Source of the DNA: JAKLQR01 sp963753165
GTDB lineage: Bacteria > Nitrospirota > Thermodesulfovibrionia > Thermodesulfovibrionales > SM23-35
Length of the DNA: 15,778 bases
NCBI GenBank assembly: GCA_963753165.1
Contig: CAVWBP010000005.1
Span: 1 to 15,778, forward strand
Direction of reading: 5' to 3'
The notes beneath the pieces were generated by a model. That model was not told the origin of the DNA. It did no database searches and was given only the letters and a program-made list of their open reading frames with translations. Positions 1 through 7,483 of this stretch are shown piece after piece. The translations under genes were made by a program, and so were the position numbers. Each line of letters begins with the position of its first letter. The stretch's first letter is position 1.

Positions 1-1528
1 GACACTGAATGCCCTAATCCCGGTTTCGGTGGTTTCCCCTGTCAAGGGAATGCGGGCGGGCAAACATGACGATAAAGTGAGGCTTGTCTTGATCTCAGGG
101 AGAAGACGAATTTTGATGTCGCATCCATTGCAGACTCGATTGTGATCAGTCTGAGAAGAAATGAGAATGAACCTGCCGGATTGCTTTCTGCTGAAACACA
201 TTCAGAAGAGACGTCCATGGCATCACCCGATACTATCCGGCCGAACGAAAAACTGACAGGAACCAGGTGTGAGGCGTATCTTTCAGGGAAAGAGACCGTA
301 AATCTTGATTTTCAGGATCAGGATATTGTGCCGATCCTCAGGTTATTCTCTGATATCAGCGGATGCAATCTCTTCATACACCCTGATGTCAAAGGCAAGG
401 CTACCATGAAATTCAGAGATGTCCCCTGGACCCAGGCCCTTGATACAATACTGAAGACCTTCAGTCTTGATAAAAGCATCGATGGCAACATTATACGGAT
501 TGCACCTAATGTAATATTCGCAAAGGAGAGTGACGACAGGGCAAAAGTTCGTGGAAGCGGAAATGAAGGCTGAGCCCCTTGAAACAAGGGTATTCAGTGT
601 CAGCTATGCAGATGTGAGCCTGGTGGAAACTGCAGTGCGGAACGCAAAGATTCTTTCGCCAAGGGGAAGCCTCAACATGGATAAGCGGACGAGTACGATG
701 CTTGTTAAGGATATAGCTTCGGTTTTCCCTGAAATTGAAAATCTCCTTGCCACCCTTGATAAACCAACGCCGCAGGTTCTGGTCGAGGCGCGGATAGTTG
801 AGGTGAACACAGATAATACCTAGGAGTTGGGTATACAATGGGGAATTAATGCGGTGAGCGCGAATGGACTCGCAAGTTTGGGTGGCCTTTCAGGGGTTCC
901 AAACGTTTTAACGGGACCGGTTACCGGCGGACACTATATGGTTGATTTGCCGTCCAAAAGTGCTGGTCCGTTGTCAGGTTCCGGTATTACTTTCGGAGTT
1001 CTGGATCCTTCAAGAACAATAGGACTCGACATGCAGCTTTCTGCCATAGAAACTATGGGTAAACTCAAGGTGGTCTCGAATCCAAAAATTCTGACAGTGG
1101 ATAACGGCAAGGCTATGATCAAACAGGGGAAGAGCATCCCGGTAAGAAAGCTGACGACAGAAGGAACCGTATCAACCGAATACAAAGATGTTACGCTTGA
1201 TTTAATCGTAACTCCTCATATAACACCCGATAAATCAATATCGATGGTTATTGAAATCAAAAAAGAAGAGCTTGACCCGACTGTTCCCTCGGTTGAAGGT
1301 GTGCCGGGAACGGATAAAAAAGAAGCAAGCACCAATGTAATCATTAAAGATGGAGAGACTATTGTTATCGGGGGGTTGTACAAAGTCGCTACCAATGATT
1401 CTGAAACCGGCGTCCCTGGCTTGATGAAAATCCCTATTCTCGGCTGGTTATTTAAATCGAAGAGGGAGCAAACATCTACGAACGAATTGCTAATTTTTGT
1501 AACACCCCGGATTATTACATCGCAATGA
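1..1528 (+). pseudogene. pilQ: Type IV pilus secretin PilQ, 3' part, with two frame shifts and an in-frame TAG
   Basis: PilQ forms the outer-membrane channel through which type IV pili pass. The reading frame enters from outside the window. An AMIN-like segment (GMRAGKHDDKVRLVLIS, about 47-97) is in frame 2 and continues in frame 1 (FDVASIADSIVISLR, from 112). The shift maps to the GGG at 98-100. The STN/secretin N-terminal region follows (VNLDFQDQDIVPILRLFSD, 298-500). At the AAAA run 543-546 the frame returns to 2 (KFVEAEMKAEPLETRVF). A Secretin_N-like segment follows, then TAG at 821-823 inside the conserved 'VEVNTDNT-stop-ELGIQWG'. The C-terminal secretin domain (827-1528) is intact and ends in the family signature (GGLYKV, VPGLMKIPILGWLFK, NELLIFVTPRII). 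Seen: three lesions in otherwise well-conserved family sequence. Inferred: recent pseudogene, or consensus errors for the two homopolymer indels. The TAG is a substitution, which is harder to explain as a homopolymer error. Sure of the family, less sure that it is dead. Confidence 0.85.
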
Positions 1529-1583
1529 AGGTAAATTTATCAGAAAATGACTATTGTGGAATAAGAGAAAAACAGGGGGCAAA

Positions 1584-2219
1584 ATGAAAAAACGATCTTT
1601 CTTACTCTTTTTACTTTATATTTCGGTCCTGTCGGTGCTTTTGTATGGATGCGGCGGAGGCGCCGGAGCACCGGGCAGTAAAGGGATCGAAGATACCGGC
1701 GTTCAGCTGAGTGCGGTCGTGAACGGTTTGTATCTTGGAGGGAACACAAATTCCATTGATGTTTTTCAGGATATATGCGACGTGGGGCCGCCGCCTACTT
1801 ACGAAGTATTTACTGACCATCAGGCAGAAGTGACATTCACCGCGTCCCTTATAAACCCAAACCCTACCATAAGGCCAGGAACGCTTTATGTCGAGAAATA
1901 TACCATTGAATATAAACGTTCGAATGATTCACTCGGAGCTCCACCGATCGAAAAGGATACCCGTTTTGAGACTATCATCATTTCCCCGCCCCTTTCAGGG
2001 ACCGGCACTACAAGTGTTACATGGACCATAGCGCTTGTTGACCTGCCCAGAAAAGAGAAGTATGGAGATGACGTTTTGTCGGGCCGTTATGACTATCATC
2101 TGGCATATATCAACAACTATACAGCCATCTTTACTTTCTATGGCAAAAATGAATATGGCGAAGATTTTTCTGTCAAGACACAGATGAATTTCCAGATCGG
2201 GTGGTTTGATAACTGTTAG
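1584..2219 (+). CDS. Small lipoprotein of unknown function
   Basis: I do not recognise this ~211-residue protein. The ATG at 1584 is chosen because an AGGGGG ribosome-binding site lies just upstream and because it gives a compact lipoprotein signal: MKKRSFLLFLLYISVLSVLL followed by YGC. An in-frame TTG 30 bases earlier would only add a polar tail. The lipobox LLYGC is followed by a Gly-rich linker (GGGAGAPG), so the mature protein should be membrane-anchored on the periplasmic side. The rest (from about residue 45) is rich in Thr, Tyr and Asn with alternating hydrophobics (EVTFTASLINPNP, TTSVTWTIALVDL, AIFTFYGKNEYGEDF). This suggests an all-beta, Ig-like fold; that is inference. It sits 55 bases after pilQ and 36 bases before another glycine-rich lipoprotein gene, so the three may have been co-transcribed. 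A role with pili or the cell surface is possible but unproven. Confidence 0.75.
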   Translation: MKKRSFLLFLLYISVLSVLLYGCGGGAGAPGSKGIEDTGVQLSAVVNGLYLGGNTNSIDVFQDICDVGPPPTYEVFTDHQAEVTFTASLINPNPTIRPGTLYVEKYTIEYKRSNDSLGAPPIEKDTRFETIIISPPLSGTGTTSVTWTIALVDLPRKEKYGDDVLSGRYDYHLAYINNYTAIFTFYGKNEYGEDFSVKTQMNFQIGWFDNC

Positions 2220-2255
2220 TCAGTAGTGTGAGCAATTACAGTTTTGGAGGATAAG

Positions 2256-3899
2256 ATGAAAAAAGTCTTCATAATATTGGTGTTACTTGCTTTTGCACTC
2301 TCCTTCGCCGGCTGTGGAGGAGGAGGCGGATCAATGAATTCACCGAAAGGTGAGAATCCCGGAAAATCCACACTTGTTGAATTAACGCCTTCTCACTTTG
2401 TCTCACATACGAACAGCGACATCACCCTGCATGCAAAGGTTCTGGACGGGAATGGCAACCCGGTCAAAAACAAGCCGGTCAGGTTCACCAACCTTTCGCC
2501 AATCGGGACGCTGGACAAAATCACCGACAAGACGAATGCAGCGGGCATCGCCACAGTCACCCTTCACTCACATGAAGCCGGCTATGCAACCATCCAGGCG
2601 GAAGTCGATGAGGGTTTGAACCAGGTCAGAGACAGGACAGTCATCTATTACTCCAGTTTTAACCTCATGTGGCCGGAGCCGCAGGTGGTGCTTGAGGTAG
2701 ACGCTGATAACGACGGAATATACAATGAGACAAGTGATTTCAATTTCTTTGAGACCCCCACCGATGATACCGCTACATTGCGGGCTACTGCGTATGATGA
2801 ATTCGGGAAAAGGATAGTCGGTATGGATATTACCTTCAGCGGTGATTCCGGCGCATCCTTCCCATTGGGGAATGTTTTTAAAACGAATTCAACAGGTCAG
2901 GCATTCACCACCCTGAAAGTTTCCCCGACCTCTGTTGTCGGTCAGGAAACATCACTGAATATTTATGCTACAGGCGCAAATAATGCAGTAGGCTTTCTCC
3001 AGGTATTTCTCCAGCCGGTATATATCACCGGTATAACGCTGGTCGCAAGCCCATCCGGGGTCATTGCAGGTGAAACATCGACTGTTACCGCTTATGTCAC
3101 AACAAGTGCCGGCACTATACCGGATGACCTTGCGGTGCAGTTCAGCGTAAGTCCTGTGACAGCAGGCTATGTCGCGCCATTGGTTGCACTTACAGATAAC
3201 GGTGCAGCGTCAACGGTGTTTACCCCGTCTTCAATATATTTAGGATGATGCAACAGTAACGGCTTCCATCGGCTAATGTTACTGACTCAATTCAATATTA
3301 CTTGTAGCAAATGAACTTACTGTTATGCCGACAGTCAAACTATTGATGATACTGCGGGTGGAACAACCCCTCCTTATACCATATAACGGTGGTATCCCAC
3401 CTTATACAATTACTACTGACAATTCAAGTTTGCCTCGCAACTATTGCAGCGAGTGGCGATGCATTTACTGTAACAGTTCCTGCTGCAACTGCTGCGACAA
3501 CTGTAACCTATACAGTCAGGGATGCAGCACGGGCATGAAGTCAACGGCAACACTTGATGTACACGGTGCCGCCAACACCGCCAACGCCTGACTTTACCCT
3601 TTCATGTAATCCGGCTCATTGAACATTTCCGCTTCATCAAGCGGTATTACAACATGTACGATAGCCTCAGTAGAACAGCTTCAGCGCTCCGGTGACTCTC
3701 GCTTGTGTCGGTCTGCCAGGGGCGTCGACTTGTACCTTTAGTCCAGTTTCTCCTGTGACACCGCCGGCGGATCTCTCGACAGACGTAATCGTCACAGTAA
3801 ACGTTGGTGCGGTAGCGTCGCAAACATATCAGCTTTGTCTTCCAGGGGTCGGCTGGTACCCTTACGCATACGGTGCCGCTTACACTTATAGTACCTTAA
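2256..3899 (+). pseudogene. Ig-like (Big_1-type) lipoprotein with heavily frameshifted C-terminus
   Basis: The start ATG 2256 is set by GGAGG at 2246-2250. The signal MKKVFIILVLLAFALSFAGC ends in a lipobox (SFAGC) followed by GGGGGS, so the product is an exported lipoprotein. About residues 30-130 read as a bacterial Ig-like domain of the Big_1/invasin kind (ITLHAKVLDGNGNPVKNKPV, GIATVTLHSHEAGYATIQAE); further Ig-like sequence follows. The first frame is clean to the TGA at 3246-3248. Beyond it, coherent protein sequence goes on but hops between frames: DDATVTASIG, NVTDSIQYY, QTIDDTAGGTTPPYTI, ATIAASGDAFTVTVPAAT, then DFTLSCNPA, LNISASSSGITTCTIASV, SAPVTLACVGLPGASTCTF, VIVTVNVGAVASQTYQL, and GTLTHTVPLTLIVP ending in TAA at 3897-3899. 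I count at least eight shifts in ~650 bases, far denser than elsewhere in the window. This is either true decay or a badly resolved assembly stretch. The N-terminal 331 residues alone could still be made as a shortened protein. Confidence 0.75.
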
Positions 3900-3918
3900 C
3901 TGTTCGTTGACAGAAAAA

Positions 3919-3940
3919 GGGGCGGGTGAAAGCCCGCCCT
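3919..3940. other. GC-rich hairpin after the Ig-like gene
   Basis: GGGCGGG (3920-3926) pairs perfectly with CCCGCCC (3933-3939) across a six-base loop. On the + strand the 3' flank is A-rich (AATAAAATAAAAAA), not T-rich, so it is a poor intrinsic terminator for the upstream gene. Read on the minus strand the stem is followed by CCTTTTTCTG, a better terminator tail. It lies 20 bases after the ancestral stop of the Ig-like gene. It may end transcription or protect an mRNA 3' end; the sequence does not decide this. Confidence 0.5.
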
Positions 3941-4011
3941 GAATAAAATAAAAAAGAAGGATTCTGATTGGAGATGATGAGTGTGAATGATTTCAATAAA
4001 GGAGTGAGACC

Positions 4012-6114
4012 ATGAGGAAATATTTATATTTAATGATATGCCTGTTTCTTGCCGCCTGCGGCAGCCAGTCTTCCACGAACATCTCTTCAGATACATCAGG
4101 GTCCTCGGGCAGCATTAAGCTCTCTACGCAATCCATTCTTGCGCAGATGGAGAAGGGCGGCCAGTACAAGGACGGGGAACTGCTCGTGAAATTCAAATCA
4201 GGCGTCAAGGCCGCATCGTCTGCTGCAGTGCATCAGGCAGCGGGGGCAACGGTCATAAGAAAATATACCGCAATCCAAAACCTTGAACAGGTGAAACTGC
4301 CCCAGGGGCTTTCGGTCAAAGATGCAGTGATGCAGTACATGTCGAGCCCGGGTGTTGAATACGCAGAACCGAACTATATAAGAAAATTAGACACCATAAT
4401 ACCGAATGATACCTATTTCGCAAACCAATGGTCTTTCCTGAACACCGGTCAATATGCATATGGAATAGCCGGTGCGGATATCAAAATGGCGGCAGGATGG
4501 GATGTTACCATCGGCAGCGGCGACATAACGATTGCGGTGCTTGATACGGGAATCGATTACAGCCACAATGACCTTGTCTGGAACATATGGAGAGATCTGG
4601 GCGAGACGAGTTGCACCGATGCTATCGATAATGACGGAAACGGATATGTGGACGACTGTATAGGCTGGAATTTCGTCGATAATAACAGTGATTCAATGGA
4701 TGACAATGGCCACGGGACACATGTAGCGGGGGTTATCGGGGCCAAAGGGAATAACAGCACAGGCATTGCGGGCGTTATGTGGTTGACAAACATGATGGCG
4801 TTGAAGGTATGCGACGCGAATGGTTCCTGTGATGTCGGGGCTGAAATCGCAGCCATTGATTATGCTATTAACATGAAGGATAACCATGGGGTGAATGTGA
4901 GAGCCATGAATGCCAGTTTCGGCGGCGGTGATTTTTCGGCTTCGGAATATCAGGCTCTCGCACGGGCAAACACCGCAGGGATTCTTTTCGTAGCTGCTGC
5001 AGGAAATGGCGGCGGTGATGGAGTCGGCGATAATAACGATGTTGCCCCTCATTATCCCTCGAGTTACGATCTGCCGAATATTATCGCGGTCGCTGCGACT
5101 GACCAGGATGACAGAAGGGTCTCATTCAGCAATTTCGGCCCAACCTCTGTTGATGTGGCTGCACCGGGCACCTATATTTTCAGCACGGTACCCAACTGGT
5201 GGACAATGTATTATGGATACGGCCATCTTGAGATGTTCGATGGCACTTCCATGTCTACCCCGCATGTGACCGGCCTCGCAGGACTTTTGAGCGCATATTA
5301 TGGTCATTTTACCCATGGCCAAATTCATACGATGATACTGAGATATGTCGATGTGCTGCCCACACTGAACGGCTGGATTCTCACAGGCGGAAGGATCAAC
5401 GCGGACAGAGCCCTGAAGTCACTGTGGGCGACATACGATCTTTCTGCAACCCCGGTTTCCGCGTTACAGATGGATCTGGCATGGACCGACCGGGCTACGG
5501 ACGAAATCGGTTATAGAATTTATAGAGGAACAGACGGGATTTCTTATCTGCAGATAGCCACAGTCGGCGTGAACGGGTCATTTTACTCGGATGCAGGCCT
5601 CACTGACGGGACGAGATATTATTACAGGGTGAGGGCGTTTAATGATATCGGCGAATCCCCTCTCCAGCAGGGAACTCAGGTATCTCAGGTGACGCCTATT
5701 AACCCTCCGACGAATCTGAGAGTAGTAACAACCTCAAGCGCTCAGATCCAGCTTGCCTGGTCGGACAATTCGTCGACTGAACAGAACTATTTGATCGAGA
5801 GACGTACATATAACAGTGATTTTGTACAGATAGACCAAGTGGGCCAGAACGTATCTACCTACACTAATTCCGGACTCAGTCCGGCCACTTCATACTGGTA
5901 CAGGGTGAGAGCACATAATCCGGTTGCGGGATATTCTGCATATTCCAATGAAATTTCAGGGACCACTCTTACTTCAGGCGGGACCACGAAGAAGCATGGC
6001 GGAGGCGGTGGATGTTCTGTCGGAGGGCCGCAGAATACACCGACAGCATTTGCAGACCTCCTGATACTGCTCATGCCTGCAATCGTACTCGCACTCATAA
6101 GACGGAGGAATTAA
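4012..6114 (+). CDS. Subtilisin-like S8 protease with lipobox, propeptide, two FN3 repeats and C-terminal sorting signal
   Basis: Serine endopeptidase of the subtilase family, exported. AAAGGAG at 3998-4004 fixes the ATG. The signal MRKYLYLMICLFLAAC ends in a lipobox with Cys16. Residues ~52-123 are a propeptide of the fervidolysin-like kind (YKDGELLVKFKSG ... SVKDAVMQYMSSPGVEYAEPNY), which in this family assists folding and inhibits the enzyme until it is cleaved. The catalytic domain (~135-455) has Asp178 (VLDTGIDYSHNDL), His234 (GHGTHVAGVIGA), oxyanion Asn332 (AAAGNGGG) and Ser413 (GTSMSTPHVTGLAGLL), so the triad is complete. Two fibronectin-III repeats follow (~460-560 and ~562-650). The tail is KKHGGGGGC (Cys668), a hydrophobic segment (FADLLILLMPAIVLALI) and RRRN. 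This architecture matches the GlyGly-CTERM/MYXO-CTERM class of sorting signals found on T2SS cargo. Its place directly before gspC makes it the likely T2SS substrate. Bearing both a lipobox and a C-terminal anchor is unusual. Confidence 0.95.
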   Translation: MRKYLYLMICLFLAACGSQSSTNISSDTSGSSGSIKLSTQSILAQMEKGGQYKDGELLVKFKSGVKAASSAAVHQAAGATVIRKYTAIQNLEQVKLPQGLSVKDAVMQYMSSPGVEYAEPNYIRKLDTIIPNDTYFANQWSFLNTGQYAYGIAGADIKMAAGWDVTIGSGDITIAVLDTGIDYSHNDLVWNIWRDLGETSCTDAIDNDGNGYVDDCIGWNFVDNNSDSMDDNGHGTHVAGVIGAKGNNSTGIAGVMWLTNMMALKVCDANGSCDVGAEIAAIDYAINMKDNHGVNVRAMNASFGGGDFSASEYQALARANTAGILFVAAAGNGGGDGVGDNNDVAPHYPSSYDLPNIIAVAATDQDDRRVSFSNFGPTSVDVAAPGTYIFSTVPNWWTMYYGYGHLEMFDGTSMSTPHVTGLAGLLSAYYGHFTHGQIHTMILRYVDVLPTLNGWILTGGRINADRALKSLWATYDLSATPVSALQMDLAWTDRATDEIGYRIYRGTDGISYLQIATVGVNGSFYSDAGLTDGTRYYYRVRAFNDIGESPLQQGTQVSQVTPINPPTNLRVVTTSSAQIQLAWSDNSSTEQNYLIERRTYNSDFVQIDQVGQNVSTYTNSGLSPATSYWYRVRAHNPVAGYSAYSNEISGTTLTSGGTTKKHGGGGGCSVGGPQNTPTAFADLLILLMPAIVLALIRRRN

Positions 6115-6142
6115 GGGTAATTACCGCTTATACATTTTCAAT

Positions 6143-6176
6143 ACAACCCCGAACATGTTCGGGGTTGTCTGTTTTT
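6143..6176 (+). terminator. Rho-independent terminator after the S8 protease
   Basis: A perfect 26-base palindrome (ACAACCCCGAACA at 6143-6155 and its exact complement at 6156-6168) is followed by CTGTTTTT. It begins 28 bases after the protease stop codon. A stem of this strength with a T run is a textbook intrinsic terminator, so the protease is probably a separate transcription unit from the gsp genes. Confidence 0.88.
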
Positions 6177-6205
6177 AGGGTGCCTTCTGATTCAGGGTAT
6201 ATAAT
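6177..6205 (+). promoter_or_regulatory. Possible promoter for the gsp operon
   Basis: A perfect TATAAT lies at 6200-6205, between the protease terminator and gspC, where a new promoter is needed. No good -35 hexamer is visible (AGGGTG at the 17-base spacing), so the call rests on the -10 box and its position alone. Confidence 0.25.
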
Positions 6206-6212
6206 GGGGTTC

Positions 6213-6346
6213 TAATAGTGTTGGTTACATAGAGTTGATGCTTTCTTGTCATGCTGGCTTGTCCAGCATCTTTCTTCGCAGCGAAGAAGGATCCCCGTCA
6301 AGCGGGAATGACACACTGGCTGAAGTCAATACAATAAGCACATCTT
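6213..6346. repeat. Palindromic repeat, copy A (long form), before gspC
   Basis: The core runs from GTCAT at 6248 to ATGAC at 6312. It contains three small stems: ATGCTGG/CCAGCAT around CTTGT, CTTCGC/GCGAAG, and CCCG/CGGG around TCAAG. The flanks (TAATAGTG ... on the left; CACACTGGCTGAAGTCAATAC ... CACATCTT on the right) are shared with copy C at 9839-9973. The two form a ~134-base direct repeat with only scattered differences. The element fills most of the gap before gspC. It looks like a REP/MITE-type intergenic element; it could form a cruciform or an RNA structure in the gspC leader. Confidence 0.8.
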
Positions 6347-6378
6347 GAGAATGCAAAAAAGGTTAACAAGGATAACCA

Positions 6379-7253
6379 TTGAACACAGGACTTCTTACAA
6401 AAAGAACTATTTTTTCCCTGAATGTCTGCCTTAGCATCTTCCTCCTTTTCGCGGTCCTTTTTCTTGTAAGAGATGCGATGACGCTGTATTTCGAACAGGG
6501 AAAGACCATAAGGACGGAATCCACTTCGCCTGCCAATCAAGAAGCGGGAGCGAAAAAGGCGCAATTTACAGAGTACGCCCGTATCCTTGCCAATAACCCC
6601 TTTGGTTTCTCCGGAGGCGAACTGAAGCTTCTGGCCGGTTCTCCCGCAAGCCTCTCGAATCCCGCGGATATCGCGCTGGTCGGCACAGTAGTGGGGCCGA
6701 AGGAACTGACGTTCGGGGTATTCAGGGACAGGACAGGTATGCAGGAAGTATTCAGGCTCGGCGAATCGGTCTTTGGAGCAGGGAAGCTCTCCGGGTCGAA
6801 AGGGAAAAGGTCCTGCTCAAACAGGGAGGCAGAGAGATCGAAATCCCCCTCGATGATGTCAAAATAAAAGAGATCAGCAAACCAGGCATTGCAGGCAGTC
6901 CACAGCTTTCCGCATTTGCCCAGAAGGTTGGGAGGGGTTTATACATCGTTGATCAGAACAAACTCCAGCAGGCAATTGCCAATCCGGGCCAGATGATGAC
7001 TGACGCACGGCTGAAACCAAACGTTGCAAACGGCAAGGAGGAAGGGTTTGTCCTCAATGAGGTGAAACCAGGGGGGATATACCATAGCCTGGGCCTCCAG
7101 GACGGTGATGTGCTGCTCCGGATAAATGAATATGATATTTCGAATCCTGAAAGGGCGCTGCAGGCATTTAATGCGCTGAGAGGTCTCGACAGGGTGCAGA
7201 TTGACATGATCCGTTCGGGTGCACGGATGACTATGACATATCAGATCAAGTAA
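6379..7253 (+). CDS. gspC: T2SS inner-membrane protein GspC (one frame shift in the middle)
   Basis: GspC is a bitopic inner-membrane protein. Its periplasmic homology region contacts the N0 domain of GspD and its PDZ domain takes part in substrate selection. TTG 6379 is the start, with AAGGAT six bases upstream. One membrane segment lies at residues ~12-30 (FSLNVCLSIFLLFAVLFLV). The homology region follows (TEYARILANNPFGFSGGELK, ADIALVGTVVG). The frame then breaks: frame 1 reads on to a TAA at 6865-6867, whereas family-like sequence continues in frame 3 from 6792 (RVEREKVLLKQGGREIEIPL) to the PDZ domain (EGFVLNEVKPGGIYHSLGLQ-DGDVLLRIN) and TAA 7251-7253. The change equals one missing base near TCCGGG (6790-6795), where a CCC would restore 'LSRVEREK'. 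Corrected length ~291 residues, normal for GspC. As read, only a PDZ-less ~162-residue protein would be made. A consensus error is quite possible, since the downstream half is well conserved. Confidence 0.85.
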
Positions 7254-7344
7254 AGGCGAATTATGCAGAGGATGCCCTTAGACGGGACTGGCATTATGAA
7301 TGTGATTAGATTTATTATATCTACATGCAGAACAAGGTAACAAC

Positions 7345-7410
7345 GTCATTCCCCGACTTGATCGGGAATCCAGAAAACAACTGGATTGTCCGGTCAAGCC
7401 GGACAATGAC
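7345..7410. repeat. Palindromic repeat, copy B, between gspC and gspD
   Basis: It runs from GTCAT to ATGAC with two internal stems: CCCGA/TCGGG around CTTGA (left) and TTGTCCGG/CCGGACAA around TCAAG (right). The right stem and a central CCAG...CTGG allow one long fold-back. It has the same outer ends and overall design as copies A, C, D and E, but with diverged inner sequence. The rest of the 230-base gap (7254-7483) shows no gene and no clear promoter. Confidence 0.75.
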
Positions 7411-7483
7411 AATGAATAGAATAGGACTTGCATAGTTTTGTATGCGGAAAATGTCGAATATGAAGAGATAAAACAGGGGAACA

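Noticed and set aside
98..823. Programmed frameshifting or stop recoding in pilQ
   Set aside because: No slippery heptamer with a following pseudoknot was evident; the shifts go in opposite directions at plain homopolymers, and a substitution stop is also present. Decay or sequence error is simpler.
3907..3935. Promoter with TTGACA at 3907-3912 before the S8 protease
   Set aside because: No -10-like hexamer is found at a 16-18 base spacing; the expected position falls in the GC-rich hairpin.
7438..7483. TTG 7438 as the gspD start giving an unbroken frame
   Set aside because: It gives an acidic, polar N-terminus with no signal peptide and no ribosome-binding site, whereas ATG 7484 has both in the other frame.
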